Under the pieces are notes generated by a model. That model ran no database searches, was not told the origin of the DNA, and saw only the letters and a program-made list of their open reading frames with translations. A DNA stretch of 64,000 nt, taken from Hymenobacter sp. DG25A (GTDB lineage Bacteria > Bacteroidota > Bacteroidia > Cytophagales > Hymenobacteraceae). This document shows, in pieces, positions 25,568 through 34,045 of this stretch. The stretch covers positions 620,001 to 684,000 of the forward strand of contig NZ_CP012623.1 in assembly GCF_001280305.1 (NCBI RefSeq), read 5' to 3'. Position numbers and translations under genes: made by a program. Position 1 is the stretch's first letter; every line of letters starts with the position of its first letter.

Positions 25568-25879
25568 TTAGGAACGCTTGTAAGTAGGGCGCGGGGCCGC
25601 AGTGGGCGCCACTGGCTGAGGTTGATTTACGGTAGTAGTGGCAGCGGTGGTGGTAATTGTTTCGGCCACCGGCTCGTCGCCGGACTTGGCCATAATGGCG
25701 AAGAACTCGACCACAAACCCCGCTACCAGCAGCAGTGGGCCCAGCGTAATGCCCAGGAAGCCTTCGCCGTAGTCGGCTGTGTCCAGCGTCATGGTGATAA
25801 AGCCGGCGGCCAGCAGTGCCACGCCCAGCAGCATCAGTCGGTAGTTGCGCCGCCCAAAGGCGAATTTAGTAGCAGCCAT
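25568..25879 (-). CDS. DUF3098 membrane protein
   Basis: A 103-residue protein with two membrane segments: about 12-32 (YRLMLLGVALLAAGFITMTL) and about 43-65, followed by a Thr/Pro-rich tail. It matches DUF3098, a Bacteroidota-only family always found between ftsX and uppP. The function is unknown; the position suggests a link to the divisome or to the wall precursor cycle, which is inference. The stop abuts the uppP start. Confidence 0.88.
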   Translation of the reverse strand: MAATKFAFGRRNYRLMLLGVALLAAGFITMTLDTADYGEGFLGITLGPLLLVAGFVVEFFAIMAKSGDEPVAETITTTAATTTVNQPQPVAPTAAPRPTYKRS

Positions 25880-25953
25880 GAGGTCGTTATTCGGGGTTTA
25901 TGATGCGTTAGTTAGCAGGAGCTGTTCGGAGTTCAGAGGGAAACAGCCCGGTA

Positions 25954-26847
25954 TTAATAAAGCTCGTCCAGAGACATGCCCAGGTATTTGCGCACGGCCC
26001 GGTAGGAGCTGATAAAGCCAATAAAGCTGCCCAGCGCTACCAGAATCAGCATCAATACCACCAAAAGGCGCTCATCGCGCAGCAGGCGCAGCTCGTCTAT
26101 TTCCAGGTAGGCGTATTGCAGCAGCACCAGCAGCAGCAGCGAGGCCAGCACCCCGCTCACGAAGCCCTGCCAGGTAGCCCGCCGCAAAAACGGCCGCTGA
26201 ATAAAGAAGGAAGTAGCCCCCACCAGCTGCATGCTCCGGATAAGAAAGCGCTGCGAGAAAAGGGCCAGCTTAATGGTATTGTTGATGAGCACCACCACCA
26301 CAAAGGTGAGCACGGCCGCAAAGCCCAGCAGAATCAGGCTGAGCTTGCGCACATTCTCATTAATAGAGGTGATGAGGCTTTGCACATACTGCACCTCAAA
26401 TACGCCGGTTTCCGCCTTCAGCTCCTGCTCTACCTGGCGCAGGTGTTTGGTGTCGGAATACTCGGGGTTGATTTTCAGGATGTAGGCGTCGCGCAGGGGG
26501 TTGTCGCCCAGAAACTGCTGGAAGTCCTCGCCGGTCTGCTCCACAAACTGGCGCGCACCTTCTTCTTTGGAGAGAAACCGCACCTGCGGCTGGTTATTGC
26601 GGTAGGCTATAAAAGGCTTGCTGGAAAACGTTTGCTGCAGGCGCAAAAGCTGGGCCTCGGGCAGGTCGCGCTCCAGATACACCTGCATTTCAATGTTTTC
26701 CTTTACTACCTCGGAGAGCTTGTGCGCGTGGAGCAGCAGCAAACCAAACAGCCCGATAACCAGCAGCGCCAGCGTAATGCTGAACACCACCATGGTATGC
26801 GGATAGTTGCCAAGCTTCTTTTTGCGGGTAGGACGGGCTGGAGGCAT
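25954..26847 (-). CDS. ftsX: Cell division permease-like protein FtsX
   Basis: The start at 26847 (MPPARPTRKKKLGNY) is supported by a basic N-terminus before the first membrane segment and by the -7 box just upstream; the frame is open to 26904. The 297-residue protein has four membrane segments: one near 22-45, an extracytoplasmic domain (about 50-165), then three near 170-195, 220-245 and 265-285. That is the FtsX layout. FtsX with FtsE regulates wall hydrolases at division. ftsE is not in this window. Confidence 0.93.
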   Translation of the reverse strand: MPPARPTRKKKLGNYPHTMVVFSITLALLVIGLFGLLLLHAHKLSEVVKENIEMQVYLERDLPEAQLLRLQQTFSSKPFIAYRNNQPQVRFLSKEEGARQFVEQTGEDFQQFLGDNPLRDAYILKINPEYSDTKHLRQVEQELKAETGVFEVQYVQSLITSINENVRKLSLILLGFAAVLTFVVVVLINNTIKLALFSQRFLIRSMQLVGATSFFIQRPFLRRATWQGFVSGVLASLLLLVLLQYAYLEIDELRLLRDERLLVVLMLILVALGSFIGFISSYRAVRKYLGMSLDELY

Positions 26848-26853
26848 AGGGGG

Positions 26854-26861
26854 CAAAGGTA
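26854..26861 (-). promoter_or_regulatory. Candidate -7 promoter box for ftsX
   Basis: The minus strand reads TACCTTTG, a full match to TAnnTTTG. It ends only 6 nt before the ATG at 26847, so transcription would begin at or almost at the start codon. Confidence 0.6.
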
Positions 26862-26862
26862 G

Positions 26863-26940
26863 GTATCCGTTGCCAGTTGTCCGTTGCCGGTGGCCAGTTA
26901 TCAAAGGTGAAAATCATTGAACGACTTGGCCACCGGCAAC
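26863..26940. repeat. Degenerate heptad repeat with inverted arms
   Basis: Five consecutive 7-mers (CCGTTGC, CAGTTGT, CCGTTGC, CGGTGGC, CAGTTAT) run in phase from about 26868 to 26902. Part of the run, 26883-26896, has a perfect 14-bp inverted copy at 26927-26940. Related strings occur at 31796-31813 and 63077-63094. Confidence 0.7.
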
Positions 26941-26954
26941 ACACAACGGGTAAC

Positions 26955-29900
26955 TCAATTAATAACGGTGCGGGGGTCGTCGTCGATGTTCAGCTGCTCG
27001 CGGGCCTTTCGGCGGGCTTCGTCGCGGCGGTTCAGGCGCTTGCGGGCAAAGAGCTCGGGCAGGGAGTTGAACTGCTCCGTATGCAGCACGCTGATACCGG
27101 CCCGCGACTGGTTGGCGTAGGTATTCAACACCTGGCTGAAGTCCCGGGGGGTGGTTTCGTAGCGCAGGCGCACGCGCAGCTTGCCATCCTCGCGCAGGAA
27201 ATACTCCACGCTCAGGTCGCCCAGCAGCGAGGATTGGGTAGTAACGCCGGTTTGCGAAGAGGTGGTGCTGTTGCTGAAGCCGCCTTCCCGCGTTACGCGC
27301 AGGCGGCCGCCCATCAGGTTGTAGCTCAGGCGTACCTGCAGAGCCTGCAGCTCCTCGGGCGTTACCCCATTAATGTTGAAGGCAATTTCCAGGTTGGGGT
27401 CAATCTGAGCGGTGAGCAGACCCAGCTGCGTGGAAATAATCTGCCCCAGGCTGTTGCCAAAAGCATTATCCTGCCCCGAGAACTTGGTAACGGAGGCCAG
27501 GGAACCCGGCGAGGCCAACTGCCGGAACACAATCAAACTAAATACCTGCCGGTTCAACTCCTGCTCATCATTGCGCAGAGAGGCTATAAAGGAGTTGATT
27601 TCACCTTCCGCCGTGGAAGGAATGTCATTGAACTCCAGGTTGAGCTGAATCACGGGCAGCAGCAAGGGGCCCGTCAGATTCATCACGGCCGTAACGGGCA
27701 CGGTGGCGTTGCTGCTGGCCACAATGGGCTGAATGGAGGTGCGCTGGGTGTAGGTGCCGGTTACGTTCAGCTGCCCGTCCAGCGGGTTGCCGTTCCAGCT
27801 GATGGTGCCGCCCGGCCGCACCTGAAACTCCTTGTTCACCAAACCCTGCAGCGTGAAGTTGTACAGGCCGCGCACAATTTCCACCTGCCCAAACATGTTG
27901 AACTCGCCGCGGGTATCAATATTCAGGCGCAGCTGTCCGCTGGCCGTACCCCGGATTACGTCACCGGTGCTTTCATCCAGCAGAATCTCGATGTAGGCAT
28001 CCGGGGTAATATCCAGGTTGAAGTTCAGCCGCAGTCCCGATAGGTCTACCTGCCCGGTAGTGGCCACCGGCACCTGCACGGTAGTGGTATCGGGCAGGTT
28101 GCGGTTTACAAATTTGATGTAGCTGGCTTTCTCGGCCTTGGCCGCATTGTCCAGGGGCAGGGAGAAGCGGGTACCGTCCTCGCTGCGGGCCGTCACGTTC
28201 ACCACCAGGTCGTCGGTGGGGCCGGTTATGTGAGCTTCGCCGGTGGCGAAGGCGGTGCCAAAGTACAGCTCGTTGTCCTTGCGGGTGGTATTCAGCACCT
28301 GCAGCTTGCGGAACGTGGCGTGCAAAGCCAGCGACATATCCTGGAAGCCCTTGTGGAAAATGTTGCCATTCAGGGTGCCGGAATTTCCCAGCGGGTCGCG
28401 CAGGCGGATGTTGCGGAAGGCAATCCGGTCTTCGGCAAACCGAATCCGGTCTGAGAAGGTGTAGGTGGTGTTCAGGTAATCAAAGGTGAGCTGCCCGTCC
28501 GTTACATCCAGGGTACCCACCAGGTTGGGCGCCGCCAGGCGGCCGGTCAGGCGCAGGGTGCCATCGGTGGTGCCGCCCATGTTGCTGAACAGCGTATTGA
28601 GCAGCGGTTCGGCCAGCTTCACGGGGGCTTTGTCCAGCACTGCCGTTATGTTCAGCTGGTTTATCTCCTCGCTGGGTTTGTAGGTGCCGGCCAGGGCTAC
28701 CAGGCGGGCGCCGTCGCGCAGCACATTGGCATTCAGGCGTAGTAGCTGGGAGGGGTTGTCCCAGTCGGCCACGCCGGCCACGTCGCCAATCAGTACATTA
28801 TCAAATACCAGGGAGTCTACGTCCAGGCGGGCGTTGGCTACCAGGTTACCGTACACGGCACGCATGTCGCCTACAGCATTCACGCGGCCCGTAATGTTTT
28901 GCTTGGTGATAGAGTTTAGCGTGCCCAGCTCAAAGTTCTGCACGGCCAGGCGTAGCAGCTTGGTTGGGTCGCGGGAAATCTGGCCCTGGGCGTTTACGCT
29001 TTGCTCGCCGTTGGCCAGGTTCAGGTTCTGAATATCGATTTCCTTGCCGCCGCCGGAAATCACCACCGAGTTTTCGGCCGCAATGCTCCAGTCTCGCCCC
29101 AGCAAATTCACGCCCGACTGCCGGAACACGATGCGCACGGCATCAGGCAGGAACACCAGCGCCCCGTTAATCTGGGCGCGGTTGGTGGTGCCAGTTTGGG
29201 CCAGAGAAGTGGAGAAGTTGATTTTCTCCTGGTCCCACACGCCCTCCACGTAGAAGTTATCGGTGGCACCCAGGGCGGGCAGATGCTGGCTCTCCGAGGT
29301 AATGTTGGCCTGCGCCAGCACTTCCGGCTGGTAGGGCAGCTTGGAGGTAGTAAAGTCGAATTCCGTGTTTTTCGTCCGCACGCTGTCGTACTGCAGCGCA
29401 TCAAAGTGCCCGCCCAGCGAGAAAATGGACGTGTTGCCGTTGCGGAAGGAGCCGTCAACCCGGGAGTAGTCGGAGAGGGTGAGGCCGGGCACAAATACCT
29501 TCAGCGCCGGGTTGGGGTGCTTCAGATACAGGTTCAGCTGAATGGCATAATCGGGGGTGGGCTGCCGGCGCTTGCGGCGGTAGTAGGCGGCGGTAGCGGC
29601 TTCGTCACTCTCAAAGTTGAGGCGATATTCTTCCAGCAGCACATTTACATCGCGCAGCACGCGGGTGAAGTCGAAGTTGCCCACGGCCGTGAGGTCGGCA
29701 ATTTCCGAGCGGATGGCCAGGCGGCGCTGCCCGTCCGGGTCGCGGCGGGAGAAAACGTCAAACGTATCAATAGCTACCACGCGGCCATTGTAGCCCAGGC
29801 GCGAATCGCGCAGCACAATAGTGCCCAGCAGGTTGTCCAGCTTCAGGCCCTGAAAGCGGACATCAGCGGTGGTAGAGAGTGTAAAGTTCTGCTTGGTGAG

Positions 29901-31526
29901 GCCAATGGCGCGCAGGTTGGCGCGCTGCACTTTGGCGCGCAGGTCAAAGGCCTGCCGGGCTTTGTTCAGGTCGATGCTGCCGTCGGCGGTGGCGCGCAGG
30001 TTGGGGTCATCAATGGAAAGCTTGCCTTGAAAGGCCTGCTTCCGGAACTGCCCGTTGGTAACGATGTTGCGGTAGCGGTAGCCCTGCAGCCAGATGCTTT
30101 GCACGGTGGCCTTGGCCGTGAGGCGGGCACCTTCCGGGGTAAAGCCCACGCCTTCCACGCGGCCGTTCATGGTAATGTCGCGCACGGTGCTTTCGTCACC
30201 CAGCAGCTTACCCAGCTGGAACCCCGTGGTTTTCACGTTGCCCTCGTAGCTGGAGTAGCGCGGGTCGGTCTTGAACTTGAGGTTCACGTCGGACACCACA
30301 TTGCCCAGTGCGGTCTGGAAAGCACCGTTGGCCACAAAGTCGTTGTAGAAGCCCTGGAACTCGCCCTTGAGCTTCACCGTGCCCAGGCGCTGCACATACG
30401 GCCAGCCGGAGTCCGGAATGTAGCGGCGAATGTCGCGCCCGTCGATAACAGAAGGCTTCAGGCGCATATCCACGAAGCTCTCCTTCAGGTTGGGCAGGCC
30501 TTCCACGCCAATATCACCCAGCACATGCGTGTTTTTGCCGTAGCGCACGTCCAGGTTTTTGGTGTGGAAATCGTGCACGTAGCCCTTGGCCTCTCCCGAG
30601 AGCAGCACGGTTTCGTGCAGGTCGCGGATTTCGGGTTGGGGCGCAAACTTGGCAATATCGTCGGAGTAGATGCGCGTGGGGGAGAGGCGGGCCGTGACGC
30701 GCACCGAGTCGTTGAAGTCGGTGAAGTTGAGGAAGTGCTTGTAGTCGAAGCGCACGTAGTGCTGCAAATGGCTGCGGCCCACACGCAGGTCGGTTTTATC
30801 GAACTCCCAGAAAGTGGGCGCGAAAACCATGTCGGTGCTCAGCTTCTGCAGCCGGGTGCGGGAGGGCGTATCCACGGCCTTCAAATCCCGTACCTCACTC
30901 ATTATAGTATCGCCGCGCAGCTGAATGGCGTTGAAGTCGCCGTAAATGCTGTCGATGCGCAGGTGGGCGTAATCCATGGTGCGGCCGTAGTACGGCTCGC
31001 GAGCCACGTTGCGGCGGTCCAGCACAAAGCGGCCGTTGCGCAGACCAATGGCATCAATCTTAAAATCGAAGGGCTTGGAAACTTTGGTGGTATCGGTAGG
31101 GCCGATGAGGCGCTTCACGGCCGCCAGAAACTCCGAAAGGTTGGTACTGTCGGGCTGGTTGGCGTAGGTAATCATGGCGAAGCGCGGCTCCTCCAGTGTG
31201 AGCTTGCCCACGTGCAGATGGGTGGGGTCGAACACCGAAAACAGCTTGATGTCGGCATCGGCCCGGCCAATGTTGAACAGCTCATTACCGCGGCGGTCCA
31301 GCACCCGCACCTCTTCTAATAATACCCGGGAAAACGGCCGGATATCCACGCGACCCACCATGACTTTATGGCCCAGGCGCTTGGTAAGCATGGTGGCCGC
31401 CTTCTGCGCCAGGCGGGTTTGCACGCCCGGTAACCGCAGGGCTACCAGGGTGCCGCCCAGCACCACGGCCAGCAGCACAACCAGTGCCAGCAGAGTTTTG
31501 AGCAGGATGGCAACGAAGCGTGGCAC
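26955..31526 (-). CDS. tamB: Translocation/assembly module TamB-like protein
   Basis: A 1523-residue protein with one N-terminal membrane anchor (about 8-30) followed by a very long beta-strand-rich periplasmic region, and a C-terminal TamB/DUF490 domain (about 1100-1480) with AIDPNLEIAFNINGVT and VEYFLREDGKLRVRLRYE. TamB-like and AsmA-like proteins bridge the inner and outer membranes, and serve in outer-membrane protein assembly or phospholipid transport. It is divergent from tsaD, an arrangement conserved in Bacteroidota. No TamA-like barrel is seen here. A likely -7 box (TATCTTCG on the minus strand, 31563-31570, one mismatch) lies 37-44 nt before the start. Confidence 0.92.
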   Translation of the reverse strand: MPRFVAILLKTLLALVVLLAVVLGGTLVALRLPGVQTRLAQKAATMLTKRLGHKVMVGRVDIRPFSRVLLEEVRVLDRRGNELFNIGRADADIKLFSVFDPTHLHVGKLTLEEPRFAMITYANQPDSTNLSEFLAAVKRLIGPTDTTKVSKPFDFKIDAIGLRNGRFVLDRRNVAREPYYGRTMDYAHLRIDSIYGDFNAIQLRGDTIMSEVRDLKAVDTPSRTRLQKLSTDMVFAPTFWEFDKTDLRVGRSHLQHYVRFDYKHFLNFTDFNDSVRVTARLSPTRIYSDDIAKFAPQPEIRDLHETVLLSGEAKGYVHDFHTKNLDVRYGKNTHVLGDIGVEGLPNLKESFVDMRLKPSVIDGRDIRRYIPDSGWPYVQRLGTVKLKGEFQGFYNDFVANGAFQTALGNVVSDVNLKFKTDPRYSSYEGNVKTTGFQLGKLLGDESTVRDITMNGRVEGVGFTPEGARLTAKATVQSIWLQGYRYRNIVTNGQFRKQAFQGKLSIDDPNLRATADGSIDLNKARQAFDLRAKVQRANLRAIGLTKQNFTLSTTADVRFQGLKLDNLLGTIVLRDSRLGYNGRVVAIDTFDVFSRRDPDGQRRLAIRSEIADLTAVGNFDFTRVLRDVNVLLEEYRLNFESDEAATAAYYRRKRRQPTPDYAIQLNLYLKHPNPALKVFVPGLTLSDYSRVDGSFRNGNTSIFSLGGHFDALQYDSVRTKNTEFDFTTSKLPYQPEVLAQANITSESQHLPALGATDNFYVEGVWDQEKINFSTSLAQTGTTNRAQINGALVFLPDAVRIVFRQSGVNLLGRDWSIAAENSVVISGGGKEIDIQNLNLANGEQSVNAQGQISRDPTKLLRLAVQNFELGTLNSITKQNITGRVNAVGDMRAVYGNLVANARLDVDSLVFDNVLIGDVAGVADWDNPSQLLRLNANVLRDGARLVALAGTYKPSEEINQLNITAVLDKAPVKLAEPLLNTLFSNMGGTTDGTLRLTGRLAAPNLVGTLDVTDGQLTFDYLNTTYTFSDRIRFAEDRIAFRNIRLRDPLGNSGTLNGNIFHKGFQDMSLALHATFRKLQVLNTTRKDNELYFGTAFATGEAHITGPTDDLVVNVTARSEDGTRFSLPLDNAAKAEKASYIKFVNRNLPDTTTVQVPVATTGQVDLSGLRLNFNLDITPDAYIEILLDESTGDVIRGTASGQLRLNIDTRGEFNMFGQVEIVRGLYNFTLQGLVNKEFQVRPGGTISWNGNPLDGQLNVTGTYTQRTSIQPIVASSNATVPVTAVMNLTGPLLLPVIQLNLEFNDIPSTAEGEINSFIASLRNDEQELNRQVFSLIVFRQLASPGSLASVTKFSGQDNAFGNSLGQIISTQLGLLTAQIDPNLEIAFNINGVTPEELQALQVRLSYNLMGGRLRVTREGGFSNSTTSSQTGVTTQSSLLGDLSVEYFLREDGKLRVRLRYETTPRDFSQVLNTYANQSRAGISVLHTEQFNSLPELFARKRLNRRDEARRKAREQLNIDDDPRTVIN

Positions 31527-31821
31527 AGGTGGAAGAAACGCAGTGGGAGGGTGGCGGAGTAGCGAAGATACAGGGTTCGGCCCAACCGTTGCCTACAATG
31601 AGGTATTTCGGGCACAGCCCCCAAACGTACGCATGGCGGTTGAGGTTAAAGAAGAAGCCTGCCTGACCAGGGTCAGTTAGGCGCATACTGCTTTTACAAC
31701 GACCTTTGCAGGGAACATATTGAGTTGCCCGTAGCGTGTTTCCAATTGCCAGGCTGATCAGGATTAATTTCTGAAGCCGTGCGCTGGCCACCGGCCCCGG
31801 GCAACCGGCAACTGAAAAAAC

Positions 31822-32832
31822 ATGAATGCACCCGTAATCCTGGCTATTGAATCGTCCTGCGACGATACCTCGGCCGCCGTGATGGTGGGCGGCGAAATCC
31901 GCTCCAACGTGGTAGCCACCCAGCAAGTGCACGAGCAATACGGCGGCGTAGTGCCCGAGCTGGCTTCCCGCGCCCACCAGCAGCATATTATTCCGGTAGT
32001 GGAAGCCGCCCTGCAGCGCGCCGGCATCAGCAAAACCCAGCTGGATGCCGTGGCCTTTACCCAGGGGCCGGGCTTGCTGGGCTCCCTGCTGGTAGGGAGC
32101 ATGTTTGCCAAAAGCCTGGCGCTGGGGCTCGATAAGCCGCTGATTGCCGTGAACCACATGCGGGCCCACATTCTGGCGCACTTTATACAGGAGCCCCGAC
32201 CCGCATTTCCCTTTCTGTGCCTCACGGTAAGCGGCGGCCACACCCAGTTAGTAGTGGTGCGCAGCCCCCAGGAAATGCAGGTCATCGGCCAGACGATTGA
32301 TGATGCTGCCGGGGAGGCCTTCGATAAAACCGCCAAGCTGCTGGGCTTACCCTATCCTGGTGGCCCCCACCTGGATAAGCTGGCGCGGCAGGGCAACCCC
32401 ACGCGCTTCCCCTTCCCAGTAGGCGCCATGCCCGGCTACGATTTCAGCTTCAGCGGCCTGAAAACGGCCGTGATGTACTTCCTGAAAAAGGAAACCGCCC
32501 AGAACCCTGCCTTCATCCAGGAAAACCTCACCGACCTCTGCGCCAGCATTCAGCACACCATTATCCAAACCTTGCTGCGCCAGCTGCGCCGCGCCGCCCA
32601 CGATCAGGGCCTGACGCACATTGCCTTGGCCGGGGGCGTGGCGGCCAACTCCGGCCTGCGCGAAGCCCTGCAGCAGGAAGCCCTGGTGCAGGGCTGGGAA
32701 GTGTTCATTCCTGAGTTTCAGTACTGCACCGACAATGCCGGCATGGTGGCCATGACGGCCCATTTCCAGTACCTAGCCGGCGACTTCACCACCCAGCTCA
32801 CCAGCCCCGACCCACGCCTGAAGCTTGCATAA
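31822..32832 (+). CDS. tsaD: tRNA N6-adenosine threonylcarbamoyltransferase
   Basis: The 336-residue protein has all the TsaD/Kae1 marks: ESSCDDTSAAV at 10-20, the iron-binding NHMRAH with His112 and His116, the nucleotide-binding SGGHTQLV, and GGVAANSGLR. It transfers the threonylcarbamoyl group to A37 of tRNAs reading ANN codons, with TsaB, TsaC and TsaE, which are not in this window. Divergent from tamB with a 295-nt gap between the starts. The thioesterase gene starts 10 nt after its stop. Confidence 0.97.
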   Translation: MNAPVILAIESSCDDTSAAVMVGGEIRSNVVATQQVHEQYGGVVPELASRAHQQHIIPVVEAALQRAGISKTQLDAVAFTQGPGLLGSLLVGSMFAKSLALGLDKPLIAVNHMRAHILAHFIQEPRPAFPFLCLTVSGGHTQLVVVRSPQEMQVIGQTIDDAAGEAFDKTAKLLGLPYPGGPHLDKLARQGNPTRFPFPVGAMPGYDFSFSGLKTAVMYFLKKETAQNPAFIQENLTDLCASIQHTIIQTLLRQLRRAAHDQGLTHIALAGGVAANSGLREALQQEALVQGWEVFIPEFQYCTDNAGMVAMTAHFQYLAGDFTTQLTSPDPRLKLA

Positions 32833-32841
32833 CCCCGCAGC

Positions 32842-33246
32842 ATGAAAAATCCCTTTCTCCCCGGCGACGTCCGCACGTATTCCATCCAGGTAAAGCCCTC
32901 CGATTTTGCCGTGCTGGATGGCAAGCTGATTCATGCCGTGCTCAGCACGTTTGCACTGGGGCAGGCCCTGGAGTGGAGCAGCCGGCAGTTTGTGGAAGAA
33001 ATGCTGGAAGAAGGCGAGGAAGGAATTGGCACCATGCTCCACATAAAGCACCACGCGCCGGCTTTTGAAGGCGAAACCGTGGAATTTCAGGCTACTTTTG
33101 AGCATCTGGAAGGCCAGGAGCTGACCTGCCACGTAGAAGCCCGCGTAGGCGAGCGGCTGGTGGCTACCGGCCGCACCGGCCAGCGCATCGTAGACGGTGC
33201 CCGGCTGGCCGCCCGCTTTGCGTTGCTGCGCGAGTCGGCGGATTAG
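32842..33246 (+). CDS. Hot-dog-fold thioesterase-like protein
   Basis: A 134-residue single-domain protein that looks like the fluoroacetyl-CoA thioesterase (FlK-like) and related thioesterase group, with GIGTMLHIKHHAPAFEGETVEFQATF and a following RIVDGARLAARF. In this group a His and an acidic or Thr residue act on the thioester; I cannot assign them with certainty here. The substrate is unknown. It lies 10 nt after tsaD and probably shares its transcript. A bare open frame of this size would be weak evidence, but the fold pattern and spacing support it. Confidence 0.75.
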   Translation: MKNPFLPGDVRTYSIQVKPSDFAVLDGKLIHAVLSTFALGQALEWSSRQFVEEMLEEGEEGIGTMLHIKHHAPAFEGETVEFQATFEHLEGQELTCHVEARVGERLVATGRTGQRIVDGARLAARFALLRESAD

Positions 33247-33336
33247 CGGTTTCTCCCGTTCTTTCTGCGGGCCGCGCAATCTTACCTGGCTTATCTGCGA
33301 AGTCTGCATTACCCGCCCACCGGCGGCAAACTCCTC

Positions 33337-33810
33337 ATGGCAAAACAAAAAGACGATACTCCCAAGCGCATCAGCATCCTGAACCGTCGTGCCAGCCACG
33401 AATATGCGTTTCTGGTGAAGTATGATGCGGGCATGATGCTGCAGGGCACCGAAATCAAAAGCATCCGCGACGGCAACGTGAACCTGCAGGACGGCTTCTG
33501 CACCTTTCACTCCGATGGCAGCCTGTGGGTGCATAATCTGAGCATTGCGCAGTACGCCCTGGGCACTTATAACAACCACGAGCCCAAGCGGGAGCGGAAG
33601 CTGTTGCTCAATAAGCGGGAGCTGCGCCAGCTGGCCGATAAAAGCCAGGAGCAGGGCCTCACCATTATTCCCATCCGCCTGTTCGTTACCGACCGGGGCT
33701 TTGCCAAGCTGGAAATAGCCCTGGCCAAAGGCAAAAAGCTCTACGACAAGCGCGAAGACCTGAAAGCCAAGGACCAGAAGCGCGAAATGGACCGCCTGCG
33801 GGACTACTAG
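33337..33810 (+). CDS. smpB: SsrA-binding protein
   Basis: The 157-residue protein has the SmpB pattern: an N-terminal basic region, NRRASHEYAFLVKYDAGMMLQGTEIKSIRDGNVNLQDGFC, and the C-terminal DKREDLKAKDQKREMDRLRDY tail. It binds tmRNA and loads it into stalled ribosomes (trans-translation). It is preceded by a 90-nt gap from the thioesterase gene. The tmRNA gene itself was not seen in the window. Confidence 0.97.
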   Translation: MAKQKDDTPKRISILNRRASHEYAFLVKYDAGMMLQGTEIKSIRDGNVNLQDGFCTFHSDGSLWVHNLSIAQYALGTYNNHEPKRERKLLLNKRELRQLADKSQEQGLTIIPIRLFVTDRGFAKLEIALAKGKKLYDKREDLKAKDQKREMDRLRDY

Positions 33811-33852
33811 GGGAAAGGGTGAGTTAGAAGCGGGGAGTTAGGAGCTAAAAGC

Positions 33853-33981
33853 AAGTTCCCCTCCTTTTTTCAGGGAGGGGCTAGGGGTGGTTGAGTTAAA
33901 GCTAAAAATCTAGTAGCTTCTTGTTCCCGGTAAACAACGCCTTTACCACCCCCAACGCCTCCTTAAAAAAGGAGGGGAGTT
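33853..33981. repeat. Imperfect intergenic inverted repeat (CCCCTCC type)
   Basis: The left arm (33853-33892) and right arm (33944-33981) are imperfect inverted copies with the shared core CCCCTCCTTTTTT and GGGGTGG. The arms are about 38-40 nt and the spacer about 51 nt. It fills most of the gap between smpB and the NlpC gene and is a different family from the GTCAT..GAGC palindromes. Confidence 0.75.
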
Positions 33982-34045
33982 ATGTTCCGATAACCTTATA
34001 ATTCCCCAACTTTGCTCTTCTTCCTTTTAGTTTAGAATTCTTCTT

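Noticed and set aside
29001..31319. A 772-residue open frame on the plus strand opposite tamB
   Set aside because: It is an antisense shadow of a GC-rich, well-supported tamB gene; its composition is biased towards Gly, Val, His and Gln, with no domain, start signal or family resemblance.
31527..31821. Small frames in the tamB-tsaD gap
   Set aside because: None has a plausible start or composition; the gap seems to hold two divergent promoters only.
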